Source of the DNA: Lachnospiraceae bacterium
GTDB taxonomy: Bacteria; Bacillota; Clostridia; Lachnospirales; Lachnospiraceae
Direction of reading: 5' to 3'
Length of the DNA: 64,000 bases
Assembly (NCBI GenBank): GCA_017940415.1
Contig: JAGAYR010000045.1
Coordinates: 1 to 64,000 of the forward strand
Below the pieces are notes generated by a model. The model did not search any database, was not told the DNA's origin, and saw only the letters and a program-made list of their open reading frames with translations. The position numbers and the translations under genes were made by a program. How positions within the stretch are numbered: position 1 is the stretch's first letter; each line of letters begins with the position of its first letter. Positions 1 through 7,670 of this stretch are shown one piece after another.

Positions 1-12
1 ATAGAGACAAAT

Positions 13-48
13 AAGGACAAGAATCGCTATGATCCTTGTCCTTTTTCT
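13..48 (+). terminator. Intrinsic terminator of the gene left of the window
   Basis: A perfect 9-bp stem (AAGGACAAG at 13-21 with CTTGTCCTT at 35-43) encloses a 13-nt loop and is followed by a T-rich stretch. It ends a + strand transcription unit whose gene lies outside the window. Confidence 0.8.
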
Positions 49-60
49 TATTCTATAGTT

Positions 61-125
61 GACCCCAACGATCCACCCCAACGACAGACCCCAAAGTTTG
101 CCCCCAACGAAGGGAGACCCCAAAA
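61..125. repeat. Degenerate C-rich intergenic repeat (CCCCAA core)
   Basis: Five copies of a CCCCAA core, three of them extended to CCCCAACGA (about 63-71, 76-84 and 102-110), lie 13 to 17 nt apart just upstream of the first gene. The - strand therefore carries five G4 runs. No coding potential or promoter is evident in it. Its role is unknown; it may be a decayed intergenic repeat. Confidence 0.5.
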
Positions 126-239
126 AACTTTGATTACCCAATATATATCCCGATGAGATTTTTTATATGTATCTTACTTGAAAAGAAGCGAATGAAGCGT
201 TTAAGATTATACGTGTGGTTTTCCGGGAGGTATAACGGT

Positions 240-1337
240 ATGATCGATAAGGACGTATTAAGGGAACATTTTGAAAATAATATATATGGTGTTTGGAGAC
301 AGGGAGAGCAGGTGTCTTATGAAAGACTCGGTCCCGATGAGAGAGATGCTTCAGAAAAGAAGAATCCATTTGAGGTTGTCGGCGGAGAATTGGTAAAACT
401 CTGTGTTTCCTGCAATGGACGTAATTCGGAATTTATTGTTCACGTATATGTACCGGAAGAAACAAAAGACAGGTATCCTAACGGTAATCCTTTTATAATC
501 TGCATGCATCCACTGCTTTCCGCTGAGCTTGCACTTTCCAAAGGATATGCATTGATAGTTATGGAAAATGGGTCGATTGCTTCCGATGATATTATGCATA
601 AAGGTGCTTTTTACGATCTGTATCCTTACGGAAGCAAAGCGGAGGAACAGACAGGTGTGTTGATGGCATGGGCTTGGGGCACGTCGAAAATCCTGGATGC
701 TGTTATCGCGGGACTTGATAAAGAGTTTGGTCTTGATGCTGACGCTTCTCTTGTAACGGGTGTATCCAGATGGGGAAAAGCAACCGCAGTATGCGGAGCG
801 TTTGATGACAGATTTAAAATGGTCATTCCCGCTTGTTCCGGAGCAGGAGGCCTTGCTTTGTTTTCACATGTATCGGAAGGCAAAACGTATGATCTCGGTT
901 CTGTCGGGGCACCTTCGGATTATACGTACGGTAAGAACGAACCTCTTGACTGTCTTCAGTCCGATGCGGAAAGAGGCTGGTTCAATGATCGTTTTCTTCA
1001 ATATAAAAAAGCTTCGGATATCCCCATCGATCAGGATGGTTTGGTGGATATGGCTATGGGAAAGGATAGGTATTATTTCATCGTCGCGGCATATACCAAT
1101 GAGGATTGGGTAAATGCACCGGCGATGTGGGAATGCTACAAAAAAGCATCCGAAGTATATAAAGAGGAAGGGTTATCCGATAATCTGGTGATCCATTTTC
1201 ACAAGGAGGGTCATGCCGTCATCGACGAAGATATGGAACTGATAACCGGATACTTTGATCATGTGTATTACGGAAAAGAAAACGTCGAGAATCCGGAACG
1301 GTTACATACTACAGTTTTTGCAATGCAACAGAAATAA
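240..1337 (+). CDS. Alpha/beta hydrolase resembling CE15 glucuronoyl esterases
   Basis: A 365-residue alpha/beta-hydrolase. The nucleophile elbow GVSRWGKA (Ser about 176) matches the G-C/V-S-R-x-G-K signature of carbohydrate esterase family 15, whose members split ester links between glucuronoxylan and lignin. A histidine in the segment HFHKEGHAV (about 320-327) is the likely catalytic base. No signal peptide is visible, so it probably acts inside the cell on imported fragments, unlike the secreted fungal enzymes. The start is set by GGGAGG at 225-230, 9 nt before the ATG; the open frame continues 29 codons upstream but has no ribosome binding site there. It is first in a run with a kinase/acetyltransferase fusion and pepT. 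CE15 membership is an inference from motifs; another esterase activity is possible. Confidence 0.7.
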   Translation: MIDKDVLREHFENNIYGVWRQGEQVSYERLGPDERDASEKKNPFEVVGGELVKLCVSCNGRNSEFIVHVYVPEETKDRYPNGNPFIICMHPLLSAELALSKGYALIVMENGSIASDDIMHKGAFYDLYPYGSKAEEQTGVLMAWAWGTSKILDAVIAGLDKEFGLDADASLVTGVSRWGKATAVCGAFDDRFKMVIPACSGAGGLALFSHVSEGKTYDLGSVGAPSDYTYGKNEPLDCLQSDAERGWFNDRFLQYKKASDIPIDQDGLVDMAMGKDRYYFIVAAYTNEDWVNAPAMWECYKKASEVYKEEGLSDNLVIHFHKEGHAVIDEDMELITGYFDHVYYGKENVENPERLHTTVFAMQQK

Positions 1338-1362
1338 CATTTAAGAAACAAAAGGAATAGAC

Positions 1363-2964
1363 ATGAACATAAATAATAAACTGTCCGCTCTTATGACAAA
1401 ATGCGGATTGGGAAATATGAAGGGAGAAGCCGAGCGTGTTTCCGGCGGACTTATGCATAAGATGTATAAGGTGAAGACAGATACGGGAGTATATGCCGTT
1501 AAATGTCTTAATTCGGAGATAATGAAACGCCCCGGAGTATTTGATAATTACAGACGAGCCGAAGAACTGGAAGAGCGTCTGGATAATGCCGGTATCAGGA
1601 TTGTTTCTTCACTTATGTTTGACGGAAAGAAAATGATCGAATGTGAAGGAGATCATTTTTACATCTTCAATTGGCTTGAAGGAAGTATTACCGATTGGAA
1701 TTCCATATCACGTGATCAGTGTTTTAAGGCCGGGGAAATTCTCGGAAGGATACATGGACTGGATGCAAATAATACGGAAAAAGAAGAACCGGAAATAAGT
1801 GAAATAGATTTTTCGGAATATAAAAAGACTGCAGAAGATAGGAATTCTGAAGTCGCGGTTTTGTTGGATAAAAATCTGATCCTTCTTGAAAATGCGCAAA
1901 GAAAATTAAACGATGCCAGAAAGATGCTTCCCTCAATGAAGGCAGTTGACGATCCCGATATGGATCCGAAAAATATCATGTGGAAGGACGGAGTGCCTTA
2001 CGTGATAGATCTTGAGTGTCTGGACTACGGTAATCCTATTTCCGCATGTCTTGATCTGTCTCTTCAATGGGCCGGAACGGTAAACGGAAAATACAACGAA
2101 GAAAATCTCAAAGCGTTTTATGAAGGATATCTGAAATCCTATGATAACGGATTCAGATCATATGACGAACTGTTTGGTATAGCATATACATGGGTCGAAT
2201 GGCTTGAGTATAACATCAGACGCTCTCTTGGGTTGGAAGGAAGCGATGAGGAAGCAATTGCACTCGGAACTGATGAAGTCAAAAATACAATAAACAGGAT
2301 CTGTTACCTGGATGAAATAGAAAATGATGTTCGCAGAGTTCTTGGTGATCTTCCGGCTCCGGATCCTGATAAGTATGATACTCATGATAACAGTCTTTGT
2401 TATATAGATCTGATGTTCAAGGGCGATATATCTGATAAGCCTGTCTTAGATCTTCCACAGGGATACCGTTTTGTAAATTATAAAGACGGCGATAAAAAAG
2501 CATGGATAGATATAGAATTGGCGGCCGGAGAAATCCTTGATAGAAAGCAGGGTGACGAATGCTGGCAGAGATATTACGGATCATGTGAAGATGAGCTTCC
2601 GGACAGGATGATCTTTATAGAAAACCTGAACGGAGAAAAGGTCGCTACCGCTACGGCTTTTTATGATATTCACGGAAACGCTGTTCCGGGAGAGGGACAG
2701 CTTCACTGGGTAGCGGTAAAAAAGGAAGCACAGGGAAAAGGTTTATCCAAGCCTTTGATAACATATACGTTGGGTGTTATGCGGAATCTGGGATATAATA
2801 GTGCTAAGATTCATACGCAGACAAATACTTGGCTTGCGTGTAAAATATATCACGACCTTGGCTTTCAGCCGGATGATGAAAGTCTTGTAAAAGACAGATT
2901 CGGATGGAGGATGGTCGGGTTACTGACGAAAGAAGGAATAAATTACTATCATGAGAGCTTATGA
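1363..2964 (+). CDS. Aminoglycoside-phosphotransferase-like kinase fused to a GNAT acetyltransferase
   Basis: A 533-residue two-domain protein. Residues about 20-310 have the APH/choline-kinase fold: a glycine-rich nucleotide loop (SGGLMHKMYKV), a Brenner-like catalytic loop DPDMDPKN and the metal-binding VIDLE segment. The usual HGD catalytic triplet reads D-P-D here; the catalytic Asp (about 199) is kept but the preceding His is replaced. Residues about 365-530 are a GNAT domain with the acetyl-CoA loop QGKGLS and the typical C-terminal YHDLGF segment. Bifunctional aminoglycoside-modifying enzymes combine the same two folds, in the opposite order in AAC(6')-APH(2''). The substrate is not known; an amino sugar or amino alcohol is as likely as an antibiotic. 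It overlaps pepT by 14 nt, so the two are translationally coupled. Confidence 0.75.
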   Translation: MNINNKLSALMTKCGLGNMKGEAERVSGGLMHKMYKVKTDTGVYAVKCLNSEIMKRPGVFDNYRRAEELEERLDNAGIRIVSSLMFDGKKMIECEGDHFYIFNWLEGSITDWNSISRDQCFKAGEILGRIHGLDANNTEKEEPEISEIDFSEYKKTAEDRNSEVAVLLDKNLILLENAQRKLNDARKMLPSMKAVDDPDMDPKNIMWKDGVPYVIDLECLDYGNPISACLDLSLQWAGTVNGKYNEENLKAFYEGYLKSYDNGFRSYDELFGIAYTWVEWLEYNIRRSLGLEGSDEEAIALGTDEVKNTINRICYLDEIENDVRRVLGDLPAPDPDKYDTHDNSLCYIDLMFKGDISDKPVLDLPQGYRFVNYKDGDKKAWIDIELAAGEILDRKQGDECWQRYYGSCEDELPDRMIFIENLNGEKVATATAFYDIHGNAVPGEGQLHWVAVKKEAQGKGLSKPLITYTLGVMRNLGYNSAKIHTQTNTWLACKIYHDLGFQPDDESLVKDRFGWRMVGLLTKEGINYYHESL

Positions 2965-4171
2965 GAGACTTTTAAATTATGTTGTGATCCATACAACAAG
3001 TGATGAAAATTCAGATACCGTTCCATCGACAAAGAGACAGTTTGATCTGGCAAATCTTCTTGTTAAGGAAATGAAGGATCTGGGTATCGAGGATGCATCT
3101 GTTGACGACAATTGCTATGTAATGGGACACGTCCCTGCCACGAAAGGATGTGAGAATGCGCCCAAGATCGGATTTATAGCCCATCTCGATACCGCACCTG
3201 ACAGTTCCGGAGAAAATGTTCATCCGGTTATCCATGAAAACTATGACGGGAAGGATGTGGAACTGGGAAACGGACGCGTACTGACTACAAAATTATTCCC
3301 TCATCTGGCCGATCTTAAGGGAAGAACCCTTATTACAACTGACGGAACCACTCTTCTCGGAGCGGATGATAAATCCGGTATCGCCGAGATCATGACTATG
3401 GTGGAAGAACTGGAAAATCAGAATATACCTCACGGTAAAATATGTATTGCTTTTACTCCCGATGAGGAAATAGGACATGGAGCATCACTTCTTGATCTTG
3501 AAAAGTTTGATGCGGACTTTGGATATACGATTGACGGCGGACCGGAAAATGAGATCGAATATGAGAACTTTAATGCAGCTAAAGCCGTATTTAAGATCAA
3601 AGGAGTAAGTGTACATCCGGGTGATGCCAAGAACAGAATGATCAATGCCGCACTTGTTGCCTGTGAGATATCATCAATGCTTCCTTCTGCAGAGACTCCC
3701 GCGCATACGGAAGACCGAGAAGGCTTCTATCATCTTACAGATATAAACGGAGATGTTGAAAATGCAAAGATCGAATATATCATAAGAGATCACGATGCAT
3801 CTTTGTTTAATGCAAAACTTGAAACACTTCGAAAAATTGAGAAGATCCTTAACGAGAAGTATGGTGATGGAACCGTATCTTTAACCGTAACGGAACAGTA
3901 TCGCAATATGATAGAAAAGATCAAGCCTCATATTCATATCGTAGAGACTGCAAAGAAATGTGCCTCTGAGCAGGGACTTACGGTAAAGGACGTTCCCATC
4001 AGAGGAGGTACGGATGGAGCTCAGCTTTCTTTCCGCGGACTTCCCTGTCCGAATCTTGGGACCGGCGGATATGCTTTCCACGGACCTTTCGAACATATAA
4101 CCGCGGAGGGGATGGATACTGTTGTAAATATAATCTGTTCAATCGTAAAGTCATATTCGGAGAATAGTTAA
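2951..4171 (+). CDS. pepT: Peptidase T (tripeptide aminopeptidase)
   Basis: A 406-residue M20-family dizinc aminopeptidase that releases the N-terminal residue of tripeptides in the cytoplasm. Visible active-site blocks are IAHLDTAPD (His about 78, Asp about 80), LLGADDKSG (bridging Asp about 139), TPDEEIGHGA (catalytic Glu about 172-173) and the lid-domain histidine region. Length and block order match PepT and not the related dipeptidases. It starts inside the end of the preceding gene and stops directly against the next one, which supports one operon. Start ATG at 2951 is followed by the typical N-terminal segment on the strand of the operon. Confidence 0.93.
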   Translation: MRAYERLLNYVVIHTTSDENSDTVPSTKRQFDLANLLVKEMKDLGIEDASVDDNCYVMGHVPATKGCENAPKIGFIAHLDTAPDSSGENVHPVIHENYDGKDVELGNGRVLTTKLFPHLADLKGRTLITTDGTTLLGADDKSGIAEIMTMVEELENQNIPHGKICIAFTPDEEIGHGASLLDLEKFDADFGYTIDGGPENEIEYENFNAAKAVFKIKGVSVHPGDAKNRMINAALVACEISSMLPSAETPAHTEDREGFYHLTDINGDVENAKIEYIIRDHDASLFNAKLETLRKIEKILNEKYGDGTVSLTVTEQYRNMIEKIKPHIHIVETAKKCASEQGLTVKDVPIRGGTDGAQLSFRGLPCPNLGTGGYAFHGPFEHITAEGMDTVVNIICSIVKSYSENS

Positions 4172-4414
4172 ATGAATGCACTCAAAAAAATACTTTCTTC
4201 ATTAATAATTTCCGGTGCGGTTATTTTGTTGATCGGTTTATATTATCTTATCATCAAGGCCGGAATACCTTATCAGGACCCCACAACCGAAATGCAGATT
4301 CAGTATGCAGTCAATATGGGAATAGGAAATGTCCTGAGCCTGACCGGTTTTTGTATGACTGTTCTTGCAGCCGTTATCAGGATCATTCTGTGGGTCATCG
4401 GTAGGAAGAAGTAA
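4172..4414 (+). CDS. Small two-helix membrane protein
   Basis: An 80-residue protein with two predicted membrane helices (about 8-30 and 48-72) and a basic C-terminal tail (GRKK). It begins at the base after the pepT stop, and its TAA overlaps the ATG of the MATE gene by one base, so translation is coupled on both sides. No family was recognised. The tight placement suggests an accessory to the MATE transporter, but that is inference. Confidence 0.7.
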   Translation: MNALKKILSSLIISGAVILLIGLYYLIIKAGIPYQDPTTEMQIQYAVNMGIGNVLSLTGFCMTVLAAVIRIILWVIGRKK

Positions 4415-5778
4415 TGAAGCGATTTTTGGCAGCAAGAGAGGGATTTTACAGAGAACTGTTTGTACTTGTAATTCCCATAGTTATACAAAACTTAATAGCA
4501 TCATCCGTAAGTGTGGCCGATACTTTTATGCTCGGAAATGTAGACCAGACATCTCTTTCCGCTTCGGGGCTTGCGGGACAACTGATGTTTTTGATAAACG
4601 TCATGTTCTTCGGATTAAATTCTGCACTCACGATCCTTGCATCGCAGTATTGGGGAAAAAAGGATGTAAAGGTTATATCCAAGATTCTTGGAATCGGTTT
4701 GATAATCGCGATGATAGTCACGGTTTCTTTTTCCGCAATAGCGTTTTTCATTCCGAGACATGTGATGTGGATCTGGACGGATGATCCCGAGCTTATCGCG
4801 GCAGGCGCAAGATATTTGAGATTTGTAGCGCCGTCTTATATCTTCCTCGGATTGTTCCAGCCTTATCTTACAATACTGAAGAGTTGTGAGAGAGTGGTCT
4901 TCTCGACCGTAACATCAACGGCAGCTCTATTCATAAATGTAATATTTAACTATCTGCTGATATTCGGCCACGGACCTTTTCCCGAAATGGGAATCGAGGG
5001 AGCCGCCATAGCAACATCAATCTCTTGCGGAAGCGGTGCGTTAATTTGTCTGATTGATTTCCTTAGACAAAAAGTTCTTCCTAAGAATCTTCGTGTTATG
5101 TTCGGGATACCGAGAGCACTTGTCGCAGATTTCTTCAAGTATTCACTTCCGGCATTTGTTAACGATGTAATGTGGGGACTGGCATTTACCGTCAACTCGA
5201 TCATCATGGGACATCTCGGTTCCGATATCGTAGCAGCCAATGCAGTTGTATCTTCTGTAAGAGATCTCGTAACCGTTGTTGGCTTTGGAATATCCGCAGC
5301 AGCTTCCATTATGCTGGGTAAAGAGATCGGTGAGAATCGTCTTGATGTAGCTAAGAAGGATGCATCGTCGATCGTAAGGGTAACGGTCTTTTCAGGTATA
5401 ATAGCCGGATTTGTTCTTCTGATAATAAGTCCGTTTGTTCCCGGATTTGTGGATATAACGGAGACAGCGGTTGGTTATCTTAGGATAATGCTTTATATTA
5501 ATATTGCTTATCAGATGGGTCAGATAATCAATACCGTACTTATCGCATCAATATTCAGATGCGGCGGTAATTCCAAATACGGAATGGTTCTGGATATCAT
5601 ATGCATGTGGGGGTTTGCCGTTCCGCTTGGACTTATCAGTGCATTCGTACTTAAGTTTCCGCCCCTTATCGTATATGTTCTTATGTGCACCGATGAATTT
5701 GCTAAAATGCCTTTTGCAATTCATCATTATCTGAAAGGCGGATGGATCAGGAATATCACAAGAGAAAATGTAGCATAA
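4414..5778 (+). CDS. MATE-family multidrug or metabolite efflux transporter
   Basis: A 454-residue, 12-helix transporter of the multi-antimicrobial extrusion family, exchanging Na+ or H+ for organic cations across the cytoplasmic membrane. The N-terminal half shows the typical start (helix 1 with PIVIQNLIASSVSVADTFMLG) and the conserved SASGLAGQ loop; the second half repeats the fold from about residue 230. Length is normal for the NorM/DinF group. It is the last gene of the five-gene run that starts at 240. The combination with a kinase/acetyltransferase fusion is compatible with self-protection, but the substrate cannot be read from the sequence. Confidence 0.9.
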   Translation: MKRFLAAREGFYRELFVLVIPIVIQNLIASSVSVADTFMLGNVDQTSLSASGLAGQLMFLINVMFFGLNSALTILASQYWGKKDVKVISKILGIGLIIAMIVTVSFSAIAFFIPRHVMWIWTDDPELIAAGARYLRFVAPSYIFLGLFQPYLTILKSCERVVFSTVTSTAALFINVIFNYLLIFGHGPFPEMGIEGAAIATSISCGSGALICLIDFLRQKVLPKNLRVMFGIPRALVADFFKYSLPAFVNDVMWGLAFTVNSIIMGHLGSDIVAANAVVSSVRDLVTVVGFGISAAASIMLGKEIGENRLDVAKKDASSIVRVTVFSGIIAGFVLLIISPFVPGFVDITETAVGYLRIMLYINIAYQMGQIINTVLIASIFRCGGNSKYGMVLDIICMWGFAVPLGLISAFVLKFPPLIVYVLMCTDEFAKMPFAIHHYLKGGWIRNITRENVA

Positions 5779-5809
5779 GGCTCGAATTTGTTTGGAAATA
5801 TTCTTGAGG

Positions 5810-5838
5810 TTGCATCGCATAATATCTGAATCTATAAT
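5810..5838 (+). promoter_or_regulatory. Sigma-A type promoter of the leader-peptide/HTH operon
   Basis: TTGCAT (5810-5815) and a consensus TATAAT (5833-5838) are separated by 17 bp. Transcription would begin near 5845, some 35 nt before a nine-codon leader reading frame. Confidence 0.65.
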
Positions 5839-5878
5839 CATAGATGATAACCGTTGCTTAGTTTTGAAAGGAAATTTT

Positions 5879-5908
5879 ATGAGGATCCGTGTAGTAATGG
5901 CTCAGTAG
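5879..5908 (+). CDS. Nine-residue leader peptide with an MRIR start
   Basis: ATG at 5879, preceded by AAAGGAA with good spacing, opens a nine-codon frame encoding MRIRVVMAQ and ending at TAG (5906-5908). The opening MRIR has the R-x-R pattern found in macrolide-arrested leader peptides such as ErmDL, where the short sequence MRLR is enough to stall drug-bound ribosomes. The last two sense codons (GCT CAG) form one arm of alternative hairpins in front of the next gene. The peptide probably has a regulatory and not an enzymatic role. Coding status is inferred from the ribosome binding site, the promoter upstream and the RNA structures. Confidence 0.6.
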   Translation: MRIRVVMAQ

Positions 5909-5970
5909 TCTGAGCTTAAATAAATGAATCGTAAGCTCAGATGAATCCTGACAGATCTGTTTAGGAGGAT
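5900..5970 (+). promoter_or_regulatory. Translational attenuator with three competing RNA segments
   Basis: Segment 1 (GCTCAG, 5900-5905, inside the leader frame) can pair with segment 2 (CTGAGC, 5910-5915). Segment 2, extended to CTGAGCTTA (5910-5918), can instead pair with segment 3 (TAAGCTCAG, 5932-5940). Segment 3 and the following CAGAT/ATCCT bases can pair with ATCTG and the AGGAGGAT ribosome binding site of the next gene. This is the erm-type 1:2 / 3:4 versus 2:3 arrangement: a ribosome halted on the leader covers segment 1, lets 2 pair with 3 and frees the ribosome binding site. No T-tract follows, so control would be translational. Confidence 0.5.
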
Positions 5971-5974
5971 AAAT

Positions 5975-6241
5975 ATGAGCTATATAAAGGCAGAGGACAT
6001 CCTGCCCAAAGAATTAATTGAAACGATTCAGCAATATGTAGAAGGAAAGTCAATTTATATACCGAGTAAAGAAAAACTGGAGTGGGGCACTGTAACGAAG
6101 TCCAAAACATTTTTTCGTGAAAGAAACGAAAAGATTTATGCGGGTCATCTGCAAGGTTTATCTAACGGAGAACTTGCCCTGAGTTTTTCTTTGTCTGAAA
6201 AAAGCATACAGAGGATCCTGCGAGATCAAAGAACGGCCTGA
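5975..6241 (+). CDS. CD3324-family helix-turn-helix protein
   Basis: An 88-residue protein resembling the small CD3324 family of Firmicutes. The N-terminal half has the family pattern ELIETIQQYVEGKSIYIP, followed by a basic stretch; the C-terminal half is a helix-turn-helix (GLSNGELALSFSLSEKSIQRIL) like that of Mor/sigma-70 region-4 proteins. It is expected to bind DNA in the cytoplasm, but no target is known. An AGGAGG ribosome binding site lies 7 nt before the ATG and is part of the proposed attenuator. It precedes the DUF1062 gene by 8 nt, so the two are probably made together. Confidence 0.8.
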   Translation: MSYIKAEDILPKELIETIQQYVEGKSIYIPSKEKLEWGTVTKSKTFFRERNEKIYAGHLQGLSNGELALSFSLSEKSIQRILRDQRTA

Positions 6242-6249
6242 CAGGTCAC

Positions 6250-6555
6250 TTGGACCCCGTTGAAGTGCCAAGTGTCAAAGTATTCAGAAAGTGCGGAGGT
6301 TGCGGGAAGAAACAGGAATTTATCAACTCAGGAAGATTTCGTGTAAACGCAAACGGCAAAACCGTTGACGTATGGCTGATCTATCGGTGTAAGAAATGTA
6401 AGCATTCCTGGAACCTCACGATCTATGAAAGGACAAGACAGGAAAAGATTCCGGAGGAACTCTTTGATGCATTTCAGTCAAATGATGAGGATACTGCCTT
6501 TGAATACGGCAGAAATATTGATTTTTTGAAAAAGAATAAAGCTGAATTATATTAA
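6250..6555 (+). CDS. DUF1062-like zinc-ribbon protein
   Basis: A 101-residue protein with two CxxC knuckles (CGGC at about 15-18 and CKKC at about 47-50) around the conserved segment GRFRVNANGKTVDVWLIY, matching the N-terminal part of DUF1062 proteins. Many DUF1062 proteins are longer, so this is a short form. The only plausible start is TTG at 6250; no strong ribosome binding site precedes it, and translation is probably coupled to the HTH gene that ends at 6241. Function is unknown. A zinc ribbon placed behind a presumed antibiotic-sensing leader raises the possibility of a ribosome- or RNA-directed role, which is speculative. Confidence 0.72.
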   Translation: MDPVEVPSVKVFRKCGGCGKKQEFINSGRFRVNANGKTVDVWLIYRCKKCKHSWNLTIYERTRQEKIPEELFDAFQSNDEDTAFEYGRNIDFLKKNKAELY

Positions 6556-6558
6556 CTT

Positions 6559-6589
6559 CGGACAGGTCCGCATGACCTGTCCGTTTTTA
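6559..6589 (+). terminator. Intrinsic terminator
   Basis: A perfect 10-bp stem (CGGACAGGTC 6559-6568 with GACCTGTCCG 6574-6583), 5-nt loop and T5 tract. It closes the HTH/DUF1062 unit. Confidence 0.85.
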
Positions 6590-6605
6590 TATATGGAGAA
6601 ATATT

Positions 6606-7268
6606 ATGCTTGAACGTATGGATGATTTTTTTACTACAAGGTGTCAGGGTTATGATGAACATATGAGAGAAAATGTGGAAGGTGATGATGCATTCTATGA
6701 ATTTACGGCATCGCTTTTACCGAAGCAAGACAGTGCACAGATCCTTGATCTGGGATGCGGCACAGGACTTGAGCTTGAGGAATACTTTAAGGTCAATCCT
6801 TCTGTAAAAGTAACCGGAATAGATATGACCAGGGCCATGCTTGATGCTCTGAAAGCAAAATTCCCTGATAAGGATCTTACTCTTATCTGCGATTCGTATT
6901 TTGATGTTCCTTTTGAGGAAGCAAAATATGATGCTGCCGTATCTGTCGAGTCCTTACATCACTTCACCAAAGAAGAGAAGATTCCGCTCTATGCCAAACT
7001 AAACAAAGCACTTAAGCCCGGAGGATATTTTATTCTTACTGATTATTTTGCGGATCTGGATGAGCAGGAGGATTATTTCAGAAGAGAACTCTTAAGGATC
7101 CGGAAAGAAGAAAATCTTCCCGATGGAGTCTTCTATCATTATGACACGCCTCTTACGGTGGAGCATGAAAAGGAAGCTCTTCTTGCGGCAGGTTTCGAAT
7201 CGGTTGAGGAATTAGGCAATTGGGAGGCCACACATACACTGAAGGCCGTCTCTGCTTTACGCAGGTAG
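6606..7268 (+). CDS. Class I SAM-dependent methyltransferase
   Basis: A 220-residue methyltransferase of the Rossmann type. Motif I is ILDLGCGTGLELEEYF, motif II ends in GIDMT, and the post-I region includes SVESLHHF and LKPGGYFILTDYF, typical of small-molecule methyltransferases of the UbiE/COQ5-like group. The substrate is not predictable. GGAGAAAT precedes the ATG at 6606. It lies 16 nt beyond a strong terminator, so it depends on readthrough or on a promoter hidden in the short gap. It is followed by its own terminator. Confidence 0.85.
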   Translation: MLERMDDFFTTRCQGYDEHMRENVEGDDAFYEFTASLLPKQDSAQILDLGCGTGLELEEYFKVNPSVKVTGIDMTRAMLDALKAKFPDKDLTLICDSYFDVPFEEAKYDAAVSVESLHHFTKEEKIPLYAKLNKALKPGGYFILTDYFADLDEQEDYFRRELLRIRKEENLPDGVFYHYDTPLTVEHEKEALLAAGFESVEELGNWEATHTLKAVSALRR

Positions 7269-7293
7269 TTATCGGATTTATTGAAGGGAAAAA

Positions 7294-7320
7294 AGAACCG
7301 CTGAGTCGGTTCTTTTTTCT
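7294..7320 (+). terminator. Intrinsic terminator
   Basis: AGAACCG (7294-7300) pairs with CGGTTCT (7307-7313) around a 6-nt loop, followed by a T-rich tail. It ends the methyltransferase transcript. Confidence 0.8.
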
Positions 7321-7400
7321 ATTGGTGTAAGGGGGCTGTTTTTGATAAAATAAATATTTAAGAAATATATTAAGGAAGAAACGGATTCGGAGGTAATAAT

Positions 7401-7649
7401 ATGTCCGAAGCAGACAGAAAAAGACAGGAAAAGGCGGAAGAAAATCTCGGTAAAGCTGTGATGGGCATTGCCTGGATCTTTTTTGCCATTAAATTCATAG
7501 TGATAGCATCGATAATTGCTCTTCCGGTTGTCTGGCTTCTTCATAAGCCGCTTTGGATAGCCCCGATAGCCGGAGTAATCTTATATATATTATGGCGCGT
7601 GGTTTGGAGAGCGTTCTGGAGATTTGTTACCTGGTCAACAAGAGATTGA
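7401..7649 (+). CDS. Small membrane protein
   Basis: An 82-residue protein with a charged N-terminal amphipathic segment (residues 1-17), two hydrophobic helices (about 18-46 and 50-66) and a Trp/Arg-rich C-terminus. GGAGGTAATAAT gives a convincing start at 7401. No family was recognised. It ends 21 nt before the hybrid histidine kinase, so it may be co-transcribed with it; a role in signalling is only suggested by that position. Confidence 0.7.
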   Translation: MSEADRKRQEKAEENLGKAVMGIAWIFFAIKFIVIASIIALPVVWLLHKPLWIAPIAGVILYILWRVVWRAFWRFVTWSTRD

Positions 7650-7670
7650 GTGTAATGAGGAATTAGGGGG

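Noticed and set aside
153-239. Upstream extension of the first esterase gene (29 extra codons)
   Set aside because: No ribosome binding site before ATG 153, and the added residues are basic and unlike the family; GGGAGG at 225-230 marks ATG 240.
5949-5960. Palindrome ACAGATCTGT as an operator
   Set aside because: It lies in the attenuator RNA between hairpin arms; no promoter element is adjacent.
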